Assembly: GCF_025486315.1 (NCBI RefSeq)
Contig: NZ_JAOOPY010000023.1
Coordinates: 1 to 55,425 of the forward strand
DNA from: Variovorax sp. N23
Lineage (GTDB): Bacteria; Pseudomonadota; Gammaproteobacteria; Burkholderiales; Burkholderiaceae_C
Length of the DNA stretch: 55,425 bases
Reading direction: 5' to 3'
Below are positions 25,406-34,126 of the stretch, piece after piece (the stretch's first letter is position 1; each line of letters opens with the position of its first letter). Below the pieces are notes generated by a model, which was given only the letters and a program-made list of their open reading frames with translations, ran no database searches and was not told where the DNA came from. The position numbers and the translations under genes were made by a program.

Positions 25406-25436
25406 CCCGCCCGCGGAGTGCGCAGGTGCGGGCGGG
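25406..25436 (-). terminator. Probable terminator of the pcaIJF-SDR operon
   Basis: CCCGCCCGC and GCGGGCGGG are perfect 9-bp arms around a 13-base loop, 25 bases past the SDR stop on the minus strand. The 3' side reads GGGTTTCTCG, so the T-run is weak. It separates the pca operon from the next binding-protein gene. Confidence 0.55.
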
Positions 25437-25460
25437 GCCCGGACCTGCAGCGAGATCGGT

Positions 25461-26189
25461 TCAGATCGGCGCGACGCCCAGCGTCGTACCGCCGCACACG
25501 TAGAGCACCTGTCCGGTGACGAAGCCGTTGTCGGGCGAGAGGAAGAACATCGTGGCGCGCGCCACGTCGTCGGCCGTGCCGAGCCGCTTGACGACGATGC
25601 TGTCGATGATGCGTTTCGTCTGCGGCGCGCCTTCGGGGTTGCTCTTGCGGAACAGCTCCGTCGCGATCGGGCCCGGCGCCACGGCATTCACGGTGATCTG
25701 GTCGCCGCCCAGTTCCATCGCCAGCGTGCGCGTGAGGCCGATCAGGCCGGCCTTGGTGGCGGAGTAGACGATGCGCTCGGGCTTGCCCAGCGCCGCGCGC
25801 GACGACACGTTCACGATGCGGCCGTGGCCCGAGGCGCGCAGCGCCGGCAGCGCGGCCTGGATCAGGATCATGCTGGCCTTGAAGTGCAGGCCCACGACGT
25901 AGTCCAGGTCGGCCATCGTCGCGGTGTCGATCGTGCCGGGGCGCGTGGCGCCGGCGTTGTTGACCAGCGCGGTGACGGCATAGGTCGAGGTGATCTGCTG
26001 CGCGATCGCCTGCGTTTCGGCTTCCTTCGTCAGGTCGGCCTGGAACGACACCAGGTTGGCGTGGCGCCAGTCCGGCTTGTTGTAGTCGAGGTTGACGACG
26101 GTGCGGCCTTGCGCCAGCAGCGCCTCGCAGGTGGCCCGGCCGATGCCGGAGCTGCCGCCCGTGACCAGGGCGACTTCTTGTGGACTCAT
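25461..26189 (-). CDS. Short-chain dehydrogenase (FabG/PhaB-like) in the pca operon
   Basis: A 242-residue classical SDR with TGGSSGIGRATCEAL, NNAGATRPG, a serine in VNVSSRAALG, the YSATK pair, and the C-terminal GQVLYVCGGTTLGVAPI. It resembles 3-oxoacyl-ACP/acetoacetyl-CoA reductases, but no standard step of the 3-oxoadipate pathway needs an SDR. It is the last gene of the pcaIJF unit, 52 bases after the thiolase stop. A GTG four codons upstream could also serve as start. Its substrate is unknown, and it may act on a related hydroxy acid. Confidence 0.8.
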   Translation of the reverse strand: MSPQEVALVTGGSSGIGRATCEALLAQGRTVVNLDYNKPDWRHANLVSFQADLTKEAETQAIAQQITSTYAVTALVNNAGATRPGTIDTATMADLDYVVGLHFKASMILIQAALPALRASGHGRIVNVSSRAALGKPERIVYSATKAGLIGLTRTLAMELGGDQITVNAVAPGPIATELFRKSNPEGAPQTKRIIDSIVVKRLGTADDVARATMFFLSPDNGFVTGQVLYVCGGTTLGVAPI

Positions 26190-26241
26190 AGACACTTTCA
26201 CTTCAAGCGGGCCGCACCGCGGCCCCGGGGAAGAACGCGGC

Positions 26242-27450
<1,209 letters not shown>

Positions 27451-27475
27451 GTGTCTCTTCCTTGGTGGTGTCGTG

Positions 27476-28138
27476 TCAGGCGGCGATCGGCAGGCCGATC
27501 AGCGTCTCGAGTTCGGCGTGCGTGAGGCCGTCGACCGTGTCGATCAGCTTGAGCCCGTCGGGCGTGCATTCGAGCGTGGCGAGGTCGGAGTAGACGCGCT
27601 TGACGCAGCCGATGCCGGTCAGCGGGTAGCTGCATTCCTTGACGATCTTGCTCACGCCGGCCTTGGTCAGCAGGTCCATCATGACCCACGTCTGTTTCGC
27701 GCCGATGGCCAGGTCCATCGCGCCGCCGACGGCGGGGATGGCGCCTTCCTCGCCGGTGCTCCAGTTGGCCAGGTCGCCGGTGGCCGACACCTGGAAGGCG
27801 CCGAGCACGCAGATGTCGAGGTGGCCGCCGCGCATCATCGCGAAGCTGTCGGCATGGTGGAAGAACGAGCCGCCCGCCAGCAGCGTGACCGGCTGCTTGC
27901 CGGCGTTGATGAGGTCGTAGTCCTCGCTGCCCGCGGCGGGCGCCGGGCCCATGCCCAGGATGCCGTTCTCGCTCTGCAGCACGATCTCGCGGCCGGCCGG
28001 CAGATGGTTGGCCACCAGCGTGGGCTGGCCGATGCCGAGGTTGACGACGGCGCCGTCGAAGATGTCCTGCGCCACGCGTGCGGCGAGCTGGTCCTTGGTG
28101 CGACGCTGGTAGGTTGCGGTCGTGGTGCTCATGGTCAT
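27476..28138 (-). CDS. pcaJ: 3-oxoadipate CoA-transferase subunit B
   Basis: A 220-residue beta subunit of a class I CoA-transferase. With PcaI it moves CoA from succinyl-CoA to 3-oxoadipate. The catalytic glutamate is Glu57 in LQSENGILGMGP. The family segments GGHLDICVLGAFQVS and ECSYPLTGIGCVKRVYSDLA are present. The first ATG overlaps the pcaI stop (ATGA), giving translational coupling that suits a heteromeric enzyme. Close relatives act on acetoacetate or glutaconate; the adjacent pcaF and PcaR-type regulator favour 3-oxoadipate. Confidence 0.94.
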   Translation of the reverse strand: MTMSTTTATYQRRTKDQLAARVAQDIFDGAVVNLGIGQPTLVANHLPAGREIVLQSENGILGMGPAPAAGSEDYDLINAGKQPVTLLAGGSFFHHADSFAMMRGGHLDICVLGAFQVSATGDLANWSTGEEGAIPAVGGAMDLAIGAKQTWVMMDLLTKAGVSKIVKECSYPLTGIGCVKRVYSDLATLECTPDGLKLIDTVDGLTHAELETLIGLPIAA

Positions 28139-28836
28139 GCTGCCTTCTTGAAACCGCCGGCCTGGGTCGCGACGCGATCGATCTTCACCACGTGCTTCAC
28201 GAACACGCCGGGGGTGACGATGCTCTCGGGGTCGAGCGCGCCGAGTTCGACGATCTCGTGCACCGTCGCGATGGTCTTCTTCGACGCCATCGCCATCACC
28301 GGGCCGAAGTTGCGCGCCGCCATGCGGTACGTCAGGTTGCCCCAGCGGTCGCCCGTCTCGGCCTTGACCAGCGCGACGTCGCCGTAGATCGGGTACTCGA
28401 GCACGTAGTGCTTGCCGTTGATCTCGCGCGTCTCGCGGCCCTTGGCCAGCTCGGTGCCGTAGCCGGTCGGGCAGAAGAAGGCGCCGATGCCGGCACCGGC
28501 GGCGCGGATGCGCTCGGCCAGGTTGCCCTGGGGCACCAGTTCGAGTTCGAGCTTGCCGCTGCGGTAGAGGCCATCAAAGATCTGGCTGTCGACCTGCCGC
28601 GGGAAGCTGCAGATGATCTTGCGCACGCGGCCGGCCTTGAGCAGCGCCGCGAGGCCGCTCTCGCCATTGCCCGCGTTGTTGTTGACGACCGTGAGGTCCC
28701 GGGCGCCCTGTTCGATCAGGCCGTCGATGAGCTCGAGGGGAATGCCGGCGGTGCCGAAGCCGCCGATCAGCACGGTGGCGCCGTCCTGGATGCCCGACAT
28801 GGCGTCGGCGATCGAGGGCGAGATCTTGTCGATCAT
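28135..28836 (-). CDS. pcaI: 3-oxoadipate CoA-transferase subunit A
   Basis: A 233-residue alpha subunit of the class I CoA-transferase. The CoA-binding G-rich loop is GGFGTAGIPLELI, followed by VVNNNAGNGESGLAALL, ICSFPRQVDSQIF and FCPTGYGTELAKGRE. It is the first gene of the operon, with a GGAGA ribosome site before the ATG. The 119-base space to the divergent IclR-type gene contains a three-part operator. I chose the ATG before IDKISPS; the in-frame extension upstream would run through the operator. Confidence 0.94.
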   Translation of the reverse strand: MIDKISPSIADAMSGIQDGATVLIGGFGTAGIPLELIDGLIEQGARDLTVVNNNAGNGESGLAALLKAGRVRKIICSFPRQVDSQIFDGLYRSGKLELELVPQGNLAERIRAAGAGIGAFFCPTGYGTELAKGRETREINGKHYVLEYPIYGDVALVKAETGDRWGNLTYRMAARNFGPVMAMASKKTIATVHEIVELGALDPESIVTPGVFVKHVVKIDRVATQAGGFKKAA

Positions 28837-28898
28837 GGGAATCTGTCTCCGGTGAAGGATGGAGGAACCGGGCCGTGACGCCCGGAGAACACTCTGAA

Positions 28899-28927
28899 TT
28901 TGTTCGTATGTCGAACATTTGTTCTTA
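28899..28927. promoter_or_regulatory. Three-half-site operator for the PcaR-type regulator
   Basis: Three copies of a GTTC-centred decamer occur: TTTGTTCGTA (28899-28908), its inverted partner GTCGAACATT (28910-28919) and a direct copy TTTGTTCTTA (28918-28927). The palindrome TGTTCG-TATGT-CGAACA is perfect. Two inverted copies plus one direct copy is the layout known for PobR/PcaU/PcaR operators of the IclR family. A TATAAT hexamer at 28926-28931 points toward the regulator gene, so binding could also control the regulator itself. Confidence 0.65.
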
Positions 28928-28955
28928 TAATGAATTCTAAACAACAAGGCCATCC

Positions 28956-29744
28956 ATGGCAAACACGAGACAAGAGAAAGAGGCCGCCCCGGCACCGGGC
29001 GACAGCTACGTGCAGTCCTTCGCGCGCGGGCTGCAGGTGATCCGCTCCTTCAGCGCCACCGCACCGCGCCAGACGCTCAGCGAAGTCGCGGCCGCGACCG
29101 GCCTTACGCGCGCCGGCGCACGGCGCATCCTGCTCACGCTGCAGTCGCTCGGCTATGTCGAGACCGACGGCAAGCGCTTCGGGCTGACGGCCCGCATCCT
29201 CGAACTCGGCTTCGCGTATCTGTCGTCGATGCCGATCTGGAACCGCGCCGAGCCGGTGATGGAAGCGCTGGTCGAGCAGGTCAAGGAATCGTGCTCGGCC
29301 GCGGTGCTCGACGGCACCGACATCGTCTACGTGCTGCGCGTGCAGACGCACAAGATCATGCGCATCAACCTGGCGGTCGGCACGCGGCTGCCGGCCTACT
29401 GCACCTCGCTGGGCCGCATGCTGCTGGCCGACCTCGACGACGCCACGGTGCGCGCGCGGCTCGAGGCGTCGGAGCGCACCGCGCTCACGCGCTACACCGT
29501 CACCGACGTCGACACGCTGGTCGCGAAGGTCGCGCAGGCGCGCCGACAGGGCTGGTGCCTGATGAACCAGGAACTGGAAGAAGGCCTCATCTCCATCGCC
29601 GCGCCGGTGACCGACCGCAGCGGCCGCACCGTGGCCGCGCTCAACATCAGCGGGCAGGCCAACCGCACCCCCGCGAAGGTGATGCAGGAGACGATGCTGC
29701 CCGGCCTGCGCGCCGCCGCCGCGGAGATTTCCCGGCTGCTCTGA
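28956..29744 (+). CDS. pcaR: IclR-family regulator of the pca genes
   Basis: A 262-residue IclR-family protein of the PcaR/PcaU/PobR branch. An N-terminal winged helix contains YVQSFARGLQVIRSFS and ATGLTRAGARRILLTLQSLGYV. The C-terminal effector domain has IVYVLRVQTHKIMRINLAVGTRLPAYCTSLGRMLLA and LEEGLISIAAPV. PcaR members activate pca genes in response to 3-oxoadipate. It is divergent from pcaIJF, with the three-part operator and a TATAAT promoter element between them. Length is normal. Confidence 0.9.
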   Translation: MANTRQEKEAAPAPGDSYVQSFARGLQVIRSFSATAPRQTLSEVAAATGLTRAGARRILLTLQSLGYVETDGKRFGLTARILELGFAYLSSMPIWNRAEPVMEALVEQVKESCSAAVLDGTDIVYVLRVQTHKIMRINLAVGTRLPAYCTSLGRMLLADLDDATVRARLEASERTALTRYTVTDVDTLVAKVAQARRQGWCLMNQELEEGLISIAAPVTDRSGRTVAALNISGQANRTPAKVMQETMLPGLRAAAAEISRLL

Positions 29745-29779
29745 CGCGCCGCGCGGCCGGTGCTACCCTCGCCCGGATC

Positions 29780-30211
29780 ATGTTCAATCCCACCCAGGAA
29801 GAAGTGCGCCGCTTCTTCTGCAATGTCTACGCGAAGCACCGCGACGGCCTGCCGATGGAAGCGCTCGAGACCATCGCCGCCGGCTGGATCGACGCACACC
29901 CCGAATACCACCCCGACCTGGCCGATGCCGACGCCGCGGTGAGCCGCGTGTACGACGGCAAGAACGGGCAGGAGAACCCGTTCCTGCACCTATCGATGCA
30001 CCTGTCGATCAGCGAACAATGCTCCATCGACCAGCCCCGCGGCATCCGCCAGGCGGTCGAGCTGCTGGCAGCGCGCAGCTCGCTGCTCGATGCCCACCAC
30101 GCCGCGATGGAATGCCTCGGCCGGATGATGTGGGAAGCCCAGCGCGCCGGGCGCCCGCCCGATGGCGAGGCGTATGTCGATTGCGTGCAGCGGCGCGCTA
30201 CCCGCGACTGA
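29780..30211 (+). CDS. DUF1841-family protein
   Basis: A 143-residue conserved protein of the DUF1841 family, recognised from MFNPTQEEVRRFFCNVY at the start, the HPEYHPDL segment, NPFLHLSMHLSISEQ, and HHAAMECLGRMMWEAQR near the end. No function is established. The sequence is soluble and mostly helical, with several conserved histidines. It lies 35 bases after pcaR in the same direction but is probably unrelated to aromatic catabolism. Its end overlaps the end of the convergent pcaQ-type gene by 14 bases. Confidence 0.85.
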   Translation: MFNPTQEEVRRFFCNVYAKHRDGLPMEALETIAAGWIDAHPEYHPDLADADAAVSRVYDGKNGQENPFLHLSMHLSISEQCSIDQPRGIRQAVELLAARSSLLDAHHAAMECLGRMMWEAQRAGRPPDGEAYVDCVQRRATRD

Positions 30212-31166
30212 CCAGCGCCGCGGCGTGCGCCGACGCGCCTTCGCGCAACAACGCCGCCAGCGTGCGCTGTGCCGCCGAGAGTTCCACCCCGCTGCGCAAC
30301 AGCAGGCCGACCGGCTCCTCGGTGCCGGCGGTGGCCACGCGCAGCCGCACCAGCGCCCCCGACAGCAGCTCGTCGCGCACCGCACCGGCCGGTGTGAACC
30401 ACACGGCATCCGAGCGCAGCACCAGCGCCCGCGCCACCGCGAGGTCGAGCGTCTGCGTGTGCGTGGCCGGCAGGCGCAGCCCCAGGCCCGACAGCAGGCT
30501 CTCGGTGTGATGCCGGGGAATCGTGCCTTCGCCGTAGACCACCAGCGGGTGCGTCATCACGTCCTGCACCGACAGCGATGCGGCGTGTGCGAGCGGGTGC
30601 CCCGGCTGCACGACCACCGCCAGCGGCTCGGCGCACAGCAGCTCGAAGCTCAGGCCCACCATCCGCTGCGGGTCGCTCATGCGGCCGCACACCAGGTCGA
30701 GTTCGCCCGCGCGCAGCGCGTCGAACAGCACGGCGTTGACGCCGGTGCGCACCTCGACCTGCAGCGCCGGCATGCGTTCGCGCAGCGCCAGGAGCGCATC
30801 GACCAGCAGCGTCGGCGCCACGCTCGGCAGCGCGCCGACGCGCAGGCGCTCGACCCGCTCGCCGGCCCCGGGGTGCAGGGCCAGGGCGCCGGCATCGATT
30901 TCCTCCAGCACGCGCAACGCATGGGCCAGCAACTGTTCACCGGCGACGGTGAAGCGCTGGATGCCGCGGCGCCCGGCCTCGCCGCGCTCGACCAGGCGGG
31001 TGCCGGCCAGCGCTTCGAGCTCGGCCAGCGTCTTCGACATGGCCGGCTGACTCAGCGACAGGCGCTCGGCGGCGCGCGCGAGATGCCGCTCCTGCGCCAC
31101 CGCGACCAGGCAGCGGAGATGCCGCAACTGCACGCCACGCACGAAAGGATCGGAAGGCACCTGCAT
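30198..31166 (-). CDS. pcaQ: LysR-family regulator PcaQ
   Basis: A 322-residue LysR-type regulator. The N-terminal helix-turn-helix reads RHLARAAERLSLSQPAMSKTLAELE. The effector domain follows, with LRVGALPSVAPTLLVDALL and the late VWFTPAGAVRDELLSGALVRL. This resembles PcaQ/GbpR members that activate protocatechuate 3,4-dioxygenase genes in response to carboxymuconate-type inducers. It is divergent from pcaH, 95 bases between starts, the classic layout. The ATG before QVPSDPFVRGVQL is used; a longer form would add 13 residues and cover the candidate operator. Confidence 0.88.
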   Translation of the reverse strand: MQVPSDPFVRGVQLRHLRCLVAVAQERHLARAAERLSLSQPAMSKTLAELEALAGTRLVERGEAGRRGIQRFTVAGEQLLAHALRVLEEIDAGALALHPGAGERVERLRVGALPSVAPTLLVDALLALRERMPALQVEVRTGVNAVLFDALRAGELDLVCGRMSDPQRMVGLSFELLCAEPLAVVVQPGHPLAHAASLSVQDVMTHPLVVYGEGTIPRHHTESLLSGLGLRLPATHTQTLDLAVARALVLRSDAVWFTPAGAVRDELLSGALVRLRVATAGTEEPVGLLLRSGVELSAAQRTLAALLREGASAHAAALVSRG

Positions 31167-31169
31167 TGA

Positions 31170-31184
31170 ATTACCAACGGTTAT
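31170..31184. promoter_or_regulatory. Candidate PcaQ binding site
   Basis: ATTACC-AAC-GGTTAT is a near-perfect inverted repeat immediately upstream of pcaQ and about 80 bases before pcaH. The half-site ATAACC (minus strand) matches the ATAACC-N4-GGTTAA type of PcaQ box known from rhizobia, though the spacer here is three bases. Assignment is by resemblance and position. Confidence 0.45.
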
Positions 31185-31261
31185 GAGAAATCGACAATCG
31201 TTCAATTTACATCAATGATGCGCATGAATAGAGTACGGCTTCCCCGACGATGGAGACACCC

Positions 31262-31993
31262 ATGACCCGACCCGCCACCCCCGGCACCGCCCTGCCCACG
31301 CTCGACCCGCGCGACTGGAAGAGCCACCCTTCGTACATCTACACCGGCTACAAGTCCACGGCCAAGCGCGGCCCGCTGCAGCCGCTCGTTCCCCTGAAGG
31401 CCTCGCTGGGCGAACTGCAGCAGCCGGTGTACGGCCACGGCAGCATCGGCGAGTTCGACCACGACCTCACGCGCAACGCGCGCCGCAACGGCGAGCCGAT
31501 CGGCGAGCGCATGATCCTCACCGGCCAGGTGCTCGACGAGCGCCGCCGCCCGGTGCGCAACACCCTGATCGAGCTGTGGCAGGCCAATGCCGCCGGCCGC
31601 TACGTGCACAAGGTCGACCAGCACGACGCGCCGCTCGACCCGAACTTCCTCGGTGCCGGCCGCTGCCTGACCGACGACGAGGGCCGCTACCGCTTCCTCA
31701 CCATCAAGCCGGGCGCGTACCCGTGGGGCAACCACCCCAACGCCTGGCGCCCGCAGCACATCCACCTGTCGCTCTTCGGCCAGCACTTCGCGAGCCGGCT
31801 GGTGACGCAGATGTACTTCCCCGGCGACCCGCTGCTGCAGTACGACCCGATGGTCACCGGCACGCCCGAGAAGTACCGCAACCGCCTGATCGCCGACTTC
31901 AGCCTCGACATCACCGAGCCCGATTTCGCGCTGGGCTACGAGTTCGACATCGTGCTGCGCGGCGCCGACGAGACGCCCTTCGAAAACCGCTGA
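31262..31993 (+). CDS. pcaH: Protocatechuate 3,4-dioxygenase beta subunit
   Basis: A 243-residue intradiol dioxygenase beta subunit that binds the non-heme Fe(III) and cleaves protocatechuate to 3-carboxy-cis,cis-muconate. All iron ligands are in place: Tyr114 (AGRYVHK), Tyr153 (PGAYPW), His166 and His168 (RPQHIHL). The usual N-terminal beta-subunit segment (HPSYIYTGYKSTAKRGP) is present. The ATG used has a GGAG site seven bases upstream; an ATG four codons earlier is also in frame. pcaG follows after 16 bases. Confidence 0.96.
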   Translation: MTRPATPGTALPTLDPRDWKSHPSYIYTGYKSTAKRGPLQPLVPLKASLGELQQPVYGHGSIGEFDHDLTRNARRNGEPIGERMILTGQVLDERRRPVRNTLIELWQANAAGRYVHKVDQHDAPLDPNFLGAGRCLTDDEGRYRFLTIKPGAYPWGNHPNAWRPQHIHLSLFGQHFASRLVTQMYFPGDPLLQYDPMVTGTPEKYRNRLIADFSLDITEPDFALGYEFDIVLRGADETPFENR

Positions 31994-32009
31994 AGCAGGA
32001 GACCCCACC

Positions 32010-32615
32010 ATGATGAGCGCACAGGAAACCAACTTCGGCCAGACCCCGTCGCAGACGGTCGGCCCCTACTTCGCCTACGGTCTCACGGCCACGCAGTACG
32101 GCTACGCCTTCGACCAGCCCTTCGATGCGAGCGTCGCGCTGGACGACGCCGTAGGCGAACGCATCCGGCTCGAAGGCCGCGTGCTCGATGGCGACGGCAA
32201 CACGATCTTCGACGCGCTGGTCGAGATCAGCCAGCCCGACGGCGAAGGCCGCTACCCCGCTTCCGTGGACGATGCGCAGACCCGCGGCTTCCGCGGCTTC
32301 GGCCGCTGCGGCACCGGCACCGACCCGAAGCACCGGTTCGTGTTCCACACCGTCAAGCCCGGCGCCGAGGCCCCCGGCGAGGCGCCGCACATCAATGTCA
32401 TCGTGACCATGCGTGGCCTGCTGGTGCATGCCTTCAGCCGCATCTACTTCAGCGACGAGGCCGCCGCCAACGCCGAAGACGCGGTGCTGCAGAGCGTGCC
32501 GGCCGCGCGACGCCAGACGCTGATCGCCCAGCGCGTCGAGCAGGACGGTGCGGTGCTCTACCGCTTCGACATCCACATGCAGGGCACGGCCGAGACGGTG
32601 TTCTTCGACGTCTGA
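32010..32615 (+). CDS. pcaG: Protocatechuate 3,4-dioxygenase alpha subunit
   Basis: A 201-residue alpha subunit. It pairs with PcaH and helps form the substrate pocket but carries no iron, and the ligand tyrosine/histidine set is accordingly incomplete. Family segments are QTPSQTVGPYFAYGL at the N-terminus, LEGRVLDGDGNTIFDALVEI, GRCGTGTD, and HINVIVTMRGLLVHAFSRIYF. An AGGAGA site precedes two adjacent ATG codons; I used the first. The strong terminator directly downstream closes the pcaHG transcript. Confidence 0.95.
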   Translation: MMSAQETNFGQTPSQTVGPYFAYGLTATQYGYAFDQPFDASVALDDAVGERIRLEGRVLDGDGNTIFDALVEISQPDGEGRYPASVDDAQTRGFRGFGRCGTGTDPKHRFVFHTVKPGAEAPGEAPHINVIVTMRGLLVHAFSRIYFSDEAAANAEDAVLQSVPAARRQTLIAQRVEQDGAVLYRFDIHMQGTAETVFFDV

Positions 32616-32636
32616 GGATCCCGCTCCAGGCAAAAA

Positions 32637-32669
32637 GGGGGCGCACCGTGCGGTGCGCCCCCTTTTTTT
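32637..32669. terminator. Strong terminator between pcaG and the symporter gene
   Basis: GGGGGCGCACC-GTGC-GGTGCGCCCCC is a perfect 11-bp GC-rich stem followed by seven T residues and preceded by five A residues. It ends pcaHG and can also end the convergent symporter transcript. Confidence 0.92.
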
Positions 32670-32685
32670 CATATGGGTTGCAGGA

Positions 32686-34098
32686 TCAGGCCGCAGCGCG
32701 TGTCAGCCGGCCCTGGTCCATCGTCTGCTGGCGCAGGCGCTCGTATTCCTGCGCCGGTACGGGCACCGCGTCGACGTTGCCCAGGTCCTTCATCTGCACG
32801 CGGTAGGTCTCGCGCGCGGTGTAGGCCGCGATGGCCGCGATGGCGCAGATGGCCAGCGTGATCGAACCGACGATCAGCGGGATGTTCGCCGCACCGGGCG
32901 GTGCGACGGCGACGAACAGCGCCGGCAGCAAGGCGGTGATGGCGGTGCCGACGTTCTGCGAGATGGCCATGCCCGAGACGCGCGTGCGGGTCGGGAACAT
33001 CTCGGGATAGAAGCTCGGGAACACCGCGTTGTAGCCCTGGTAGACCACGCCCCACATCAGCAGCGACATGCCGATCGCCATCGGCACGTGGTGGATGCTG
33101 ATCGCATACAGGTAGCCGAAGGACAGCAGCCCCGAGCCCAGCGCGCCGACCATGATCGGCAGGCGGCGGCCCAGCTTGTCGGACAGGTTGCCGACGTAGG
33201 GGATCACGATCACGGCCAGGATGTTGCCCATGACCGGGATCCAGAGGTAGACGTCCTTCTCGAAGCCGATGCCGTAGCCGGGCTGCACCGCATAGGCCGC
33301 GCCGAAGATGGTGGCGACCACCGGGATCACGTTCATCAGCGAGCAGCACAGCACCCGCAGCATGTCGCCCCAGCTCTCGGTCACGGCCTGGATCACCGGC
33401 GCCTTGGGCACCTTGCCGCTCTGGCCGACCTCGGCGAAAGCCGGCGTCTCGTCGACTTCGCGGCGGATGATCCAGCCCGCGACGATCACCAGGAAACTCA
33501 GCAGGAACGGAATGCGCCAGCCCCAGGTGTTGAAGTCGTCCGCGGGCATGTAGTGCGCGAGCGGCAGGAACACCGCCGCCGCCAGGATCTGGCCGGCCTG
33601 CACGCCCTGCAGCGTGAAGCTGGCGAAGAAGCCACGCCGGCCGAAGGGCGCATGCTCGAGGATCATCGAACTGGCGCCGGAGATCTCGCCGGCCACCGCG
33701 AAGCCCTGGATCAGGCGCATCAGCACCAGCAGCGCCGGCGCCCACAGGCCGACCTGGTCGTAGGTCGGCAGCAGGCCCACGGCCACGGTCGAGAAGCCCA
33801 TCAGGAACATGCAGACCAGCAGCACGTGCTTGCGGCCGTGCGTGTCGCCCCAGTGGCCGAGCACGATGGCGCCGATCGGCCGCGCCACGTAGCCCACGCC
33901 GTAGGTCGCGAGCGACGCGATGATCGCGATCTGCGGGTCGCCCTTCGGAAAGAAGATCTGCGGAAAGATCAGCGCCGCGGCGGTGGCGTAGATGAAGAAG
34001 TCGTAGTACTCCAGGGCCGAGCCGATCCAGCCGCTGGCTGTGGCCTTCCGGGACTGGTGCTTGCCTTGCGGCTCGCCGGCTAAATGGGTGCTGCTCAT
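32686..34098 (-). CDS. MFS metabolite:H+ symporter (MHS family), aromatic/hydroaromatic acid uptake
   Basis: A 470-residue twelve-helix transporter of the metabolite:H+ symporter family. It shows ASGWIGSALEYYDFFIYATAAAL at helix 1, LGHWGDTHGRKHVLL between helices 2 and 3, and RLIQGFAVAGEISGASSMILEHAP. Relatives carry shikimate, protocatechuate, citrate or dicarboxylates. Because it follows quiC by 28 bases and an AAGGAG site precedes its ATG, uptake of shikimate, quinate or dehydroshikimate is the best guess. The sequence alone does not decide the substrate. Confidence 0.88.
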   Translation of the reverse strand: MSSTHLAGEPQGKHQSRKATASGWIGSALEYYDFFIYATAAALIFPQIFFPKGDPQIAIIASLATYGVGYVARPIGAIVLGHWGDTHGRKHVLLVCMFLMGFSTVAVGLLPTYDQVGLWAPALLVLMRLIQGFAVAGEISGASSMILEHAPFGRRGFFASFTLQGVQAGQILAAAVFLPLAHYMPADDFNTWGWRIPFLLSFLVIVAGWIIRREVDETPAFAEVGQSGKVPKAPVIQAVTESWGDMLRVLCCSLMNVIPVVATIFGAAYAVQPGYGIGFEKDVYLWIPVMGNILAVIVIPYVGNLSDKLGRRLPIMVGALGSGLLSFGYLYAISIHHVPMAIGMSLLMWGVVYQGYNAVFPSFYPEMFPTRTRVSGMAISQNVGTAITALLPALFVAVAPPGAANIPLIVGSITLAICAIAAIAAYTARETYRVQMKDLGNVDAVPVPAQEYERLRQQTMDQGRLTRAAA

Positions 34099-34126
34099 GG
34101 TTGTCTCCTTGTCGGTGATCGGGTTG

